The notes under the pieces were generated by a model. That model worked only from the letters and a program-made list of their open reading frames with translations, did not search any database and had not been told where the DNA came from. Shown here one piece after another: positions 45,601 through 54,950 of a DNA stretch of 64,000 nt. Source of the stretch: Plecoglossus altivelis (taxonomy: Eukaryota > Chordata > Actinopteri > Osmeriformes > Plecoglossidae); contig BROE01000007.1 in NCBI GenBank assembly GCA_036571765.1, positions 11,604,988-11,668,987 of the forward strand, read 5' to 3'. Position 1 is the stretch's first letter; the number at the start of each line of letters is the position of its first letter. A program made the position numbers and the translations under genes.

Positions 45601-48600
45601 CCACCTCGATGGTCTCCTCGTCGTCTTCCTCCTCGCATGGCGGCTCAAAGTCTCTGTCTGTTGAGGGTGGGCGAGTGGTGACAAAGAGAGGGAGGGAGGG
45701 AGTGGGAGAGAGAGAGGAGAGAGTGTGAGTGAGCCATGCTAAAGAACAAAACCATTATCCTGGATGAAACTTAATGACTTGTTCCCAATCTCACATAAAA
45801 CAACTGAAGGAGGTCTCCCATCTGCTCACAATCTGAATTCTCCAGCTCCACTCAAAAGGTTCTACTTATTCATATCTGGTTAATGAAAGAGCTGGCCGTC
45901 GTCACGGTTTCCAGATAAGAACAGCAGATCCTCCCATCCTCACGGCTGTAAACCAGGCTCCTTTCCTGCAGCTGAAGCTGCCTTTGTCTAAGAATCATGT
46001 TTACCTCCACCACCTTCTGTTTACATCCACTACCTTCTGGCTAAGCTGTGAATGTGGGTAGCAGCAGCCTAACCTGAATGCTGACAGGTCTATCCAGTCT
46101 TTTAATGGCAGTCTACTGCTGCTAATGGATACACTAACAGGAGCAGCACAAAAGCTTTAGCATTTTGAGTTTATCAGCGACCGCGTGTCCTTGAAAGACA
46201 ACAATAACCAAACACTGGGTAGTATTCAGATCAACATGCATATGCGGTAGCTATGACAACCAGGTTATTGTTTTTGTTTTTTTAAAGGTTGTTTTGATTG
46301 GTAGGCTGACGTGCGTGAGGTCTGGGGAGTTCTCACCATCTTCATCCAGAGTAGGCTGGAGAGGTTTCTTGGGAGAAGACACAGCAGCTTCGGGCGCCCC
46401 AGCAGGGGCTAGAGACTGACTCAGGAGGTCCGAGTATTTCTCAGTCTGACCCACGATGAAGTCCAGCTGGAGATCCAGAGCCTTCTTCCTCTTCTCCTCC
46501 AGACGGGACTGCTGCTTATACTGCACCACCTGAGGAGGGGGCAGGAAGCAGGAAGTCAGCCATTAGCAACAGCTCTATACAGACAGTGACAGGTCTATAC
46601 AGACAGCAGCAGGTCTATACAGACAGCAGCAGGTCTATACAAACAGTGACAGGTCTATACAGACAGTGGCAGGTCTACACAGACAGCAACATGGCTATAC
46701 AGACAAAAACATGGCTATAAAGACAGCAGCAGGTCTATACTGAGTGCCAGGTCTATACTGACAGTGACAGGTCTATTCAGAGTGACAGGTTCATACAGAC
46801 AGCAACAGGTTCATACAGACAGTGACAGGTCTATACAGATGCATGTGTGATGATGCAAACACAAGTAAGACTGTAGCTTAGTGCCGCTAGAGGCTGACTG
46901 TACCTTCTCCACACTGCTCCAGAAGGCTCTGACCTCCTTGGCTATGTTAGAGGCAACTCTCCTGATCTTGGCGTGTTCATCCCTCTTTGCCTTCTCCTCC
47001 TTCTGCCTCAGGTCCTCATGGTGTCGCATCACCATGCGCACAACCTGCAACAAGAACGCAACCGCTATAGTTCCTGGATGCTACATCCTCATGGCAGGAG
47101 GGGAAGGTTATCAACTGTTGATTCATACCTTCCTAGCCACGCCTCTCTTCCAACGCCTTTCCTGGGCAAAGTCAGCAGACAGCCACTGCATCTCTTCACA
47201 CAGGTAGTCCCAGTGGACTTTGGGCCGGACCGGCTCGGTTAGACGTGTCAGGCGCTTCATGGACCAGTACCCCTCCCGCTTTAAGGAGAGGCTGCGATGC
47301 TCAATCTCTGCTTCCTGCGGGTCCACCAAGAGAACACAAAGAAAAGGAAGCGTTAATATTGCCCAAAACGGAACAGCCCAGCCTAAAGGAAGAGCTACAA
47401 AGTCTCCCGTTGGTATTTAAGTCCAAATGATTTAGGAGGCGGAGCCAGCTTCAAACAAAGCAGGAAACTCACATGCTTGGCCAGCTCGGCCATGTCAGTG
47501 TGCCTCTCGTAGCGGGCTCGCTGTGGGGTGGCCTGGTCGGAAGGGGACGCACCACCTGGGCCCAGCGAAGGGGGGGAGAGGAACTTTCCGTGGGGACCTC
47601 GCAGAGGGCAAGACCTTCTGGAGATATGGCCCCAGTCCGAGGAGGAGGACGGGCCAGAGGAGAGGGAGGAGGTTGAGGGGGACATGGGAGAGTCTCCAGG
47701 CGTGACCCTGTCTGCGATCCACTGGCGCACCTAAAAGCACAAGGAGGGAAGGCTGAACGTACGGGAGCGTGAACAGAAAGGTAACCCAATAGTGGAGGAG
47801 GAAAACCTGCACGCATAAAAGAACAAGGGAATCAACCACCCGAAAAGGCCTCAGCGTGAGAAATATCCGTCCGTCTGTTCAGAAGGTGACGTCTGTCTGC
47901 TGTGTTCCCAACCACAAGTAGCCTTTAAGGTGCCTAACGAATCCCCTCCCCCCCATTCAGACCAATCTACTGTGCGGGTTGTGAGCCTGGTTCTGAGGTA
48001 GCATGCTGTAGGTGTGTCTGCTGGGACAGGGGGGGGGAGCTAACCCTCCACTCACCTTGGAGAACAGTGCCTTTCTGTCTCTCCTGCTCTGTCCATGCTG
48101 GAAAACACACATCGCTTAACATGTCTGTCCACTTTAAATCGCTACATCCAAAAATAAATGAAAATTGCAAATCACACGCATGCAAGAAAATGGAGAAGCA
48201 TATTGAAGCACTATAGAATATTAAACTGTGGATATATGCAGGTATCAACTGGAACGTAGACACAACACCGACGGAACGCCATTCTGAAATGTGCTCTCCA
48301 ATTAAACTCAAACTGTTTTACAGATTTCTTTCTCAGCAGCCTTACAAGAAATATGCATGATTATCACTACATCATGCGCTCTAGAGCAAAGTGACACCTG
48401 AGTCTGGTATTCAACGTATAGTAGATGGATTAAACCTGAAGGGCACCTGACCAACCTGAGACGTCTGTGATTCTACATGTAAAGAGGAACCAACTGCTTT
48501 GCTACAAACCAACACAGCCTATCTGAATGATTTCACTAGTAAATAAATGAGCAACACTGAGAAGTGCTTTCTGGCACCAGTGCTGAAACACACCCCGACC

Positions 48601-51600
48601 AATCAGCGCCCTTATACGACACATCAAACTGCAAAAATGTGTTCCCCTTTCGGTGCTTGGTGGCATAATTGGTCATTTGGCCGGCACTCACGCTGGTATA
48701 AACGCTTTATAAACAACAAGGGCAAAAGAGACCAGACAGACACTGCGAGGGGGGGCATAGAGTCCCACAGAAGCATGATACCTTGTTCTGTGCTGGGCTG
48801 GACATGACCATCCTGCCCTTGATCTTGGCCTCTGAGGTGGACGCCAGCTCTGGGTCCGCCTCCCCTTCGCTGCTCTCCTCGTTGGGGCTGCACAGCTGGC
48901 CAGGGGGCCCCTGCTGGCCATCTGCTCCAGGTGAACTCCCATGCTCAAACTCCATACTGTCATCCATACTCCGGGAGCCTACGTACAGGCAGGGCTGGCC
49001 GAGAGAAGGGGATTGGGATAGGTTTTCGTCACTGGAGGACCTGAAGGTGTTACCCCGTAAAGCACCTGTTGTTGAGTGAAACTTAGAGGTGAGGAGGGGC
49101 TTGGAAGGTGAGGAGACATCTGGTGAGAGATGTTTCGACTGAGGTTGTGGTTTCAGCGTGGGGGTTTGTGTCTCGGTTAAGGCTGCTCTGTCAGACTTGC
49201 TGTGTGTGGGTGTGAGGGGACAGGGCAGTGGCAGAACAGGGTGGTGTGGCGTGTTGAGGGCAGACTGGGCGCAGGTAGGGGCAGGAGCCGCTGGAGAGCC
49301 ACTGCTGGTCAGCGTCGCTTTGGGAAGGCACTCTCCAGACGCTGCGTCTGCCCCGCGGCTGGACAGACGGGCCAGCGCCGGGGCGCTCTGCGGACTGGAC
49401 ACCTCCAACAAGAAGCACGGAGGTTGTTTGAGGAGAGGAGCGTCTCCGCGTTTAATCAGGAGCAGCCTTGGGTCGATGGTGCCAGAAGAGGGTTTGGAAC
49501 AGGAGGCTGCAGGCTGCCCAGAGTCCTCCACCGTCTGGGCGGACGCCTCTGAGGGAGTCGTCCCTTCGAGAGAAGAAACGCAGAGCTCAGACTTTGGGGC
49601 AGTTAAAAGAGGGATGCCTGCAGCTTCTTTACGGTCCAGCTTTTTCACGCCTGTATGGTGCAAGGTGGTCTGAGGCGAGAGGGCATAGCCGGTGTTTCTA
49701 ACTGGACCCTGCGTTACTATTTCCATAGGAGTGAGTGGGGACAGCGCACTGGCAGCAGCATCCTCTACCCCCTCCAGCAGCATGTGGGTGTCGCTCAAGC
49801 TTGTACGGTCAGACACGGCCGAGCTGGAGACTAAACAACGGGACGTAGCTTCAGTCAAGACGGGCGTGTCGGACACAAGAGCAGTTTGGACGAAATAAAC
49901 CTCACCGGAGCTCTCGGCCTCTGTAGTGTCAGCTTCGGTCGTTTGGCTTCTTGGCTCCAAATTCATCCCTCCGACATCACCCGTTACATCCTGTGTGGAT
50001 TGACTGGGGTAGAAGTCGCTGGAACAAATCTCCATTCCTTGAAGTTGCGTATCGTGTTCCTCCACGGTTGTACAATTCTCTGCGTGTACGAGTGGACTGA
50101 ACAAATTCACTTCATAGCCTGGGGAGGAAGGCAACTGTGCACTGCTGACACAGATGGTTTCGGTAGCAACCTCTTCTACAAAGCCATAAATCTCATACGC
50201 CTCCGTCATTTGAGTGTCTACCATTTCGACGTCAGAATGAGTCCCTTCTCTGAAGAGCTTTGGTTCACCACCGGAAGGTTCAGAGTTCAGCTCATCCACG
50301 GCAGCAGCATCAGCAGCAACAACAGCCCCATAACCACCGCTACATTCCCCTTGTAACAGAAAGTTCGGATTCACCTCAGAGTCCCTGTTGCCACTGGTTT
50401 CTACCTCTGCTAGAAAAAGTCCTTGAGCATCAGTTGAGTCCACCAGATCAGAGATCAGGGATGTTTCCAGACGGGGCTCTGGGGCAGGATTAGACGTTTC
50501 AGCTCCAACAGAACGCTGGGTGAGTCCTGAACCTAGCTCGGTACAGGAGAGATGGATGGGAGGAGTGGTAGTCCTTTCCTGAGGCGCAGGGCTTTGAGAC
50601 TGCGTGGTAAAGTTACACAAGCGGGTGTCTGTCTCCTCCGTGGTCTTGTCCCTCTCCGCCTGTCCCTCTGGGACAGAAGGACTTCTCTCAATGTTGTTGC
50701 TGTCCTCCTTTTCAACTCTGAAGTTAAGGGTAGAGTTTCCGTTGTCGGTTGGGGTGTTAAGTCCAGGGTCTGTTCCCTCTGGGCTGAGGGTACTGAATCC
50801 ATCAGTAGGTGCAGGTTGGAGTAGCGTGTGTGTGTGTGAAGTCCAGAGAGTGACTGCTTCTTGTTTATCTCCACCTGGCTTTGTGGGCTCTGGTGCTTTG
50901 CATCCCTCCGCCTCCTGCGCGTCTCTGTTGTCGTCGGAGAAGTTCTGCCTGAGGATTTGAGGCTCCACGCTAAGGTCCGTTTCTTTCCTCTCGCTATTGC
51001 CAGATATGGGCTCTGGGAGGGGAGGCTGTTTAGAGTTTGGGTGAATGCCTGTTTGCTCCTCGACATCAGACAGAGGTAGGTGGCTGGCCTGAACAAGCTG
51101 GGCTGTAGCAGAGTGCTCCATGCCTCTGTCTTCTGCGTGCTCTCTGACAGGGTTGGAGTTGAGGGGAAAAGGGGAGGCGGTGGAGGAGATATTCCTGTCT
51201 GTGTAATAGCCTCCGATTCCAGTCTCTGATATATACTCCAAAGTCTCTCTTCCAGGGACAGTCTGTCTCTTTTCCGTTGTGTTGACAGCGCCTGGGCCGC
51301 CAGCAGCGCCTGCCTCCTGCACTGCCGGGCCTTGGCTCTGAGTAGTTTGTGATCCGCGAGGAACACGTTGCACTGTGCTGTCTGTCTGTGTGTCTGTGAA
51401 CACGTCTGAGCGAGGTGGGCTTCCTCTTGACTGCATAGCCAGACCAGGCCCTTTAAAGGCTGAAGGAGAGGAGTCTCTTTTGACCCCCTCAGCACCGCCG
51501 GCCAACCCGGACCCTTCTTCCCAACTCTCCTTGTAGTTGCTGTTGGGCCGAGTCTCCGCGGAGCTTCTCTCTTGGCCGACGACGTCTCTTTCCGGCTGCG

Positions 51601-52455
51601 CCGTTGCCGTGGTAACCGGTGGCGGGAGGAGGGCAGCTGCGACCGGCTGCAGGGCATGCTGGGATGACCCGGCCGCATTCTGTGCGGCCAGGGAGTTGCC
51701 ACCCAGCGCATCCACAGCCGGAGGGGTGCGCCGCTGCACCTCCTCCTCCCCAGGTCTTCCTCCCTCTGGGTTTCCTCTGTTACACACTGCCCCTGGATAA
51801 AAAAAAAGTACAACACAGGGATATCACTCTTGATGTTTGGGCAACGCTGGGTTGAGTGAGTGCACATCACAATTTTGAGAAGTACGCAGCAAGTTCCATA
51901 TTAACTATTTCTTTAGGTTATACATTACCTGTGTGCACACAGAACACAATCTGCGACTTGGCAGAGTGTGGTAGGAGGGACAGTACAGTGTGTTTTACCC
52001 TGTTCTACATTCACAGTATGGGGTAGTACTTTTACTTCAGTCTACATCAGTGGTAATAAGAACAGCTTCTCACCTTTCTGTGGTGTGAGACACAGATCTT
52101 GTGTGCTTTCCACTTCCAGGATGCTGAGATTAAGGTCCCATCCACATATCTATGGAAACATTTATAGTGATCAGTCACCAAACAACAACGCTCAATGGAA
52201 ACACATAGTAACTACCGTTTGCTTGTGTACGTTGCTTTGACAGAATTACTATGGAAGTTAAATCAAAGAATACTACAAGTTTTTGGTTGTCCCTTTCCAA
52301 TAACATTCGGGCAGTCTTGTTTTGGGATATTGGCATCTTGCTAGCTACACGGAGCTAAATAATAAGACTACTAACATTACAAAAATCACGTCGATTTAAC
52401 AGATAACATTACATCACTTACTTCGATGACACAGGTTGTTCGCTAAATGTGACAT
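32112..52455 (-). CDS. srcap: SRCAP chromatin-remodelling ATPase, complete
   Basis: Thirty-two coding exons close in phase to 12978 bp (about 4325 aa; human SRCAP is about 3230). SRCAP exchanges H2A-H2B for H2A.Z-H2B in nucleosomes. Order: very long disordered N terminus; HSA domain (exons 5-7); acidic Asp/Glu/Ser region (exons 8-12); Snf2 N-lobe with DEMGLGKT Walker A (exon 13) and DEAQ box (exon 15); long Pro/Ser/Val spacer (exons 19-24); helicase C lobe with HRIGQTRDVHIYR (exons 25-28); low-complexity tail with AT-hooks (exon 32). The split ATPase marks the INO80/SWR1 group. SRCAP is preferred over EP400 because of LLSPDMQARLPSGEVVSIAQ, the AT-hook tail and no SANT domain. Exons 1-16: 52422-52455, 48782-51792, 48056-48097, 47473-47730, 47129-47314, 46904-47044, 46337-46529, 45488-45657, 45274-45361, 45102-45191, 44636-44812, 44251-44483, 43936-44113, 43697-43833, 42634-42803, 42062-42391. 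Exons 17-32 are listed under the C-lobe, spacer and last-exon entries. Confidence 0.96.
34168..34599 (-). repeat. srcap: 36-bp coding minisatellite (12-aa KPSPTPPAAVAT) in srcap
   Basis: Twelve in-frame copies of a 36-base unit encode variants of KPSPTPPAAVAT (for example KPSPNPPAAVAS, KPSLTLSAAMAT, KPSSTWPAAMAT). The unit length is a multiple of three, so copy-number changes preserve the frame. Confidence 0.93.
36719..37409 (-). other. srcap: srcap post-ATPase exons 29-31
   Basis: Exon 29 (37284-37409) begins QTIRELFDV. Exon 30 (36932-37114) has ALCRAEDEEDIVAASQAKAE and ends EIAALVEQ. Exon 31 (36719-36802) is LTPIERYAMNFLEASLEDV. These match human SRCAP immediately after its helicase C lobe. 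A short AAT/TAT-rich tract lies at about 36864-36903 in intron 30. Confidence 0.93.
37502..39252 (-). other. srcap: srcap helicase C lobe, exons 24-28
   Basis: Exon 24 (38942-39252) includes RQRDGRLEHIFQVNEL. Exon 25 (38573-38775) begins FTFVIPPVEAPP. Exon 26 (38231-38400) has RVLIFTQMTRMLDVLEQFL and RLDGSTRVEQRQ (motif IV/V region). Exon 27 (37768-37964) has FCFILSTRSGGVGVNLTGAD and DRCHRIGQTRDVHIY with the motif VI arginine region. Exon 28 (37502-37616) completes LISERTVEENILKKANQKR. A (CA)n tract sits in the intron after exon 25 at about 38410-38473. Confidence 0.95.
38410..38473. repeat. (CA)n microsatellite in srcap intron 25
   Basis: CA/CG-interrupted repeat directly upstream, in transcript sense, of the exon 26 acceptor region. 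Confidence 0.92.
39433..41949 (-). other. srcap: srcap inter-lobe spacer, exons 17-23
   Basis: Exons: 41763-41949, 41467-41636, 41191-41342, 40847-41065, 40455-40619, 39730-40329 and 39433-39578. They carry INILMQLRKVCNHPNLFD, RMKVNRMFQPLPK, LLSPDMQARLPSGEVVSIAQ, KPVTFQLQGNKLTLSGAQ, VMHLVSSGGQHHLISQPAQV and RPPPRSPFYM. Each motif has a direct human SRCAP counterpart in the same order, separated by Pro/Ala/Ser-rich filler. This is the long insertion that splits INO80-group ATPases and wraps the RuvBL1/2 hexamer. Confidence 0.92.
43045..43126. mobile_element. Tc1/mariner-like miniature inverted-repeat element
   Basis: The element reads TA, then CACTTCCAGTCAAAGGTTTG, and ends CCTATGACTGGTAGTG followed by TA. 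The ends are imperfect inverted repeats and the TA duplication is the Tc1/mariner hallmark. The motif CAGTCAAAGGTTTGGACACA is a familiar terminal sequence of teleost Tc1-like elements. Only 78 bp remain between the TAs. Confidence 0.7.
43183..43637 (+). mobile_element. Solo LTR-like segment
   Basis: It begins TGTTAATG and ends TTTCACA (TG...CA). It has a TATA-like CTTATAAGATCC, a downstream AATAAA and a T-rich end in the order expected of an LTR. Flanks ACAAG/GCAAG differ at one base and could be a decayed target duplication. No internal retroelement coding sequence is present. An LTR library search is needed to name it. Confidence 0.4.
44251..45657 (-). other. srcap: srcap acidic-region exons 8-12
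   Basis: Five exons encode repeated acidic modules ending in EL-type Leu motifs: EEDDEETIEVEEQQEGNDAE and LLPLDQLL in exon 8, EFTANEDD in exon 9, EDTIAAQEVVEG in exon 10 and DMSMEELLEKYKGAYASDFE in exon 11. In human SRCAP and yeast Swr1 the corresponding acidic segment contacts H2A.Z-H2B. Exon 12 ends AESLQPKGYTLATTK, the conserved lead-in to the ATPase. Confidence 0.9.
45658..46336 (-). other. srcap intron 7
   Basis: About 680 bases of unique AT/GC-mixed sequence with a GA-rich stretch near 45690-45725. No gene or repeat family was recognised. Confidence 0.6.
46337..47314 (-). other. srcap: srcap HSA-domain exons 5-7
   Basis: Exon 5 (47129-47314) begins EAEIEHRSL and includes HWDYLCEEMQWLSADFAQER. 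Exon 6 (46904-47044) is a basic helix starting VVRMVMRHHEDL. Exon 7 (46337-46529) begins VVQYKQQSRLEEKRKKALDL and continues to GQTEKYSDLLSQSL. This is the helicase-SANT-associated helix that docks actin and actin-related proteins in SWR1-type remodellers, and it is the best-conserved N-terminal part. Confidence 0.93.
46558..46840. repeat. ACAGGTCTATACAGACAGC minisatellite in srcap intron 6
   Basis: About 13 imperfect tandem copies of a roughly 20-base unit (AGGTCTATACAGACAGYRAC), with variants reading ATGGCTATA or TTCATACAG. It lies between HSA exons 6 and 7. Confidence 0.9.
48098..48781 (-). other. srcap intron 2
   Basis: About 680 bases with no repeat class or RNA gene that I could establish. 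A weak C/D-snoRNA-like pair of boxes near 48350-48400 was considered and not accepted. Confidence 0.6.
48782..51792 (-). CDS. srcap: srcap exon 2: 3-kb disordered N-terminal exon
   Basis: An uninterrupted 3011-base exon (about 1003 codons) with a TTTATCCAG acceptor and a GTATCA donor. The product is Ser/Thr/Pro/Glu-rich and disordered with no recognisable domain. The C-terminal part has a short acidic Ser/Glu run (EESSEGEADPEL) before AKIKGRMVMSSPAQNK. It joins in frame to exons 3-4 and then the HSA domain. Human SRCAP, as I recall it, has only about 120 residues before its HSA domain, so this exon accounts for most of the extra length. Low-complexity composition is balanced, and no stop occurs in 3 kb, which argues for real coding. 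The other strand and frames carry only shadow frames. Confidence 0.88.
51793..52421 (-). other. srcap intron 1 with possible alternative exons
   Basis: It contains an exon-like segment at 52074-52149 (acceptor TTTCCATAG or inner AATCTCAG, donor GTGAGA). Read in the exon 2 frame, it gives a plausible peptide ending LTPQK and would require a different upstream partner. One candidate partner is 52277-52336, a 60-base ATG-led segment ending at a GTAGTA donor. Neither is needed by the main model. Confidence 0.35.
52422..52455 (-). CDS. srcap: srcap exon 1 (proposed start codon)
   Basis: ATG at 52455-52453 opens MSHLANNLCHR and ends one base into a codon before a GTAAGT donor. Direct splicing to the acceptor at 51793 keeps the frame (CGA, A+GG, GCA). 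This is the simplest model I can close. An alternative is that translation starts further in, for example at the Met of AMQSRGSPP in exon 2, with this exon untranslated. Confidence 0.5.
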
Positions 52456-53716
52456 TTCCACATCCACGTTATTGAAATCGGCTCGCGCTCACTTTCCAGC
52501 TAGAGAACAGGCACTCGGGCCTCATTCATTGCGGTCGTAACTAGCGAGCTAGCTAGCTAACTAATCTAGGTAACGTTATAGTTTCATTTTTATGATCACT
52601 GTGACGCAAGCAACCATACAGAAATCGCTCAATTCTAGAAGCGATGGAAGCCCACGTTTGAGACCATGTACCGCTTGGAATAACTGTTGATTTTTGTGAG
52701 CTAGTCAGCTTACTACAATAGCACCTCGCACTGATAGTTGATATAATAAACTGGCGCGAGGAGGTAGCTTGCGAGATTTTTAGCCAGCTAGCGAACTAGA
52801 ATAGTTGGCCGGTGCATTCAACTGGGTGCGCACGCGCCACATCCCACTCGAAGTTATGTAATGTTCTAGATTGGCCTTTTTAAATTAATTTGAGGTACGC
52901 TTGTGGAAAACAACATTTTAAAAAGTCACATTAAACCCCGCTTCCCCATGCACTGCCGAGGGGAACAATCACTCGTGACGTCATTACGCGGGGTCAAACA
53001 GCAACCATAAAACTACACACCAAAATAATACTTCAATTAAACCACAGACTAACAATCATGTTTTAATTAATTTCAGTACTGAAAAATAAATAAACCACGC
53101 TGCTATGTTTGATGTCTCGATATATTACCAATCACTACAAGGGGGTTTCAAGGGGGCTCGAGTGACCCTACACTCAAACCTCCTGAAGCGACGGTTGTCT
53201 CCCAAATCCAAAAGTGTGCATTTGCGTACTCGCTCTCACGGATTCAAGCCCATGAATTGGTAAATATACAGGTTAGGATCGACTTAATGTTAACAATAGG
53301 AAATTGCCTAATCTATGTCAAAAGGTTTATGGATAACTGAGCATCTAGGAAGGTGCACTGACCATTTTAAAACCTTGCGCGTGGTGCAGGGGAATTGACC
53401 GGTAGGTCTTGGCAGCCTACACAGAACGGCTAGGCTACTTGGGGCAACATTACAACTGCATTGTCATTGTGTATTAATCACTGGTGCGTTGACGAACGTT
53501 GACTTGTTTTTCACTTGGTAGTTTCAATAATGAAGACCTTTTCAGTAGCCAGTTATTTGGCTGTCTCAATTTAATGTGGTGGTTCTTCTTGTGCTTCTTC
53601 ATAATACAATACAATCCCCCCTTGTGCCCCCCTACTTCCTCCATAGCCCCCCCTCTCACAGCCGCCATCTTAAGTTCCCACCTACCTGAAATTTCCGATC
53701 ACTTTTCTTTTACTAA

Positions 53717-54051
53717 ATTCTTGTTGAAGGAGTCGTCATCCGCTTAAAATCGTACTCAATCCGTGATGATAGTATTCCAAACTGTCTCTCGGTACCCAAC
53801 GAGGTACAGGTAGGTCCGTGGGAAGAAGTTAAAATACGGTCCGAGGGAGAGTGGGTTCGGCTCGCCAAATCTAGCGGTAGCGGGGAGGAGACTTTAGACG
53901 CAGCGAAATGGTGGAGAACCACTGCTGACAGAGTGCAGAAGGAAGTGTTATCTCGCGAGAGGTCATTCAGCGCGCCTCTTAAATTTGTGAAATTCTTCGG
54001 AACACCGAAGACGAGGTTTATTATGTTCAAAGGCCAACATAAACTACAATA
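53717..54051 (+). other. Unassigned open frame, plus strand
   Basis: An open stretch of 111 codons between stops, with a natural-looking charged composition (for example VGPWEEVKIRSEGEWVRLAK and DAAKWWRTTADRVQKEV). There is no ATG near the start, no family that I recognise, and no clear acceptor. It could be an exon of an unannotated gene or a decayed element. It is adjacent to, and slightly overlaps, the minus-strand frame at 54027-54257. Confidence 0.3.
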
Positions 54052-54257
54052 ACCTCATCTAAAACGAAATGATCCTTCAAGTAATTTAAGGCATCACGAA
54101 TTGAATCCCCATTTTTGCACTCTGGTCCAATTGCTTTCTTGGGATATTTTCTTATATGTCGCAAAATTATTTGCGATGGCAAACCTTGGTTTTCAAGCAT
54201 TATTTCAGCCACCAGTTGTCTTTTCTTCGAAATAACATGGATCTTAAATATTGGGAC
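54027..54257 (-). other. Unassigned open frame, minus strand
   Basis: Begins at a good acceptor (ATCTGCAG|GTCCCA) and runs 76 codons to a TGA. It includes the Met-led stretch MAEIMLENQGLPSQIILRHI and ends FVLDEVIVVYVGL. The composition looks like a folded alpha/beta domain, but I recognise no family. It may be a terminal exon of an unknown gene or a mobile-element fragment. Confidence 0.3.
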
Positions 54258-54950
54258 CTGCAGATTAATTTTTTCAAGAGAACATTTGAATTGTTTTCAG
54301 AATGAGTCCAGCGGCTAGGCATCTTCAATAGCCTCCTCTAGGGCTGCAATGTGAGGTCCGCCATGCAGTCAGGAGTACGTTCGTATTAATTTTAGTAAGT
54401 TATTAATTTGATGTCGAGTCATTTCTTCGAAGAGTTGATTAATTTATATACACACGAAGTTAAACAAACGAGACTAAGCACAACCAAGTTACCAACAATT
54501 CATTTAATAATTAATCTTTGTGGTCTCTAGGAGAGGGGGTTGGAAAGGTATAAAATGGTCTTCATAAAATAATAGACCCAAATGTCTCTTCCACCTCTGT
54601 ACACCCACTGTTGTCTCCTTTGACTCCTTTTTGAGTCATTTTCAGTGGTTCCGTACGGTAGACGTCCCATCCTTCCATATAACTTATCTTTGTTCATGAA
54701 ACATCTCTAAACTCTCGCCAGAGGGGGTTACATAGTCCCGAACGATGATTGGTACTACGTGACAGCAACACACAACCCCTCAATGTACAATTATATTTAA
54801 AGGTCTGATCGACGAAGAGGCCGGAGGTTGTGACAATAGCATCTTGCATTCAGAAGCGTCAGTGAAGCCTTTACCTCTGGATGACTTGAAACAACTTCTA
54901 CCTAACAGTTAGGGGAGTGCATCAGTGATACCTGAAACAATGACAAATAA

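Larger units (their letters stand above)
52456..54950. other. srcap-fbrs spacer
   Basis: About 2.5 kb holding the srcap promoter side (52456 to about 52900, no TATA seen, with repeated AGCTAGC words) and unique AT-rich sequence. Two short open frames on opposite strands lie at 53717-54257. A TATA-box-like GGTATAAAATGG lies near 54547 on the plus strand. The 54364-54834 segment has TG/CA ends, but no target duplication or primer site convinces me that it is an LTR. Confidence 0.5.

Noticed and set aside
48340..48400. C/D-box snoRNA-like signals in srcap intron 2
   Set aside because: The C box is imperfect, no terminal stem was seen, and no C'/D' pair could be placed.
50533..51870. 445-codon minus-strand open frame overlapping srcap exon 2
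   Set aside because: It is an alternative frame of the same strand. It ends in a stop and does not join to the HSA exons, whereas the frame chosen does.
32112..52455. EP400 rather than SRCAP as the identity of the large remodeller
   Set aside because: It has AT-hooks, the LLSPDMQARLPSGEVVSIAQ block and the RPPPRSPFY block of SRCAP, and lacks the SANT domain and long poly-Gln of EP400.
53474..53747. Open frames of 60-80 codons on both strands
   Set aside because: No splice context, biased hydrophobic composition and no family resemblance.
54364..54834. Possible solo LTR (TG...CA, TATA-like box)
   Set aside because: No matching target-site duplication, polypurine tract or primer-binding site was found, and the ends could be chance.
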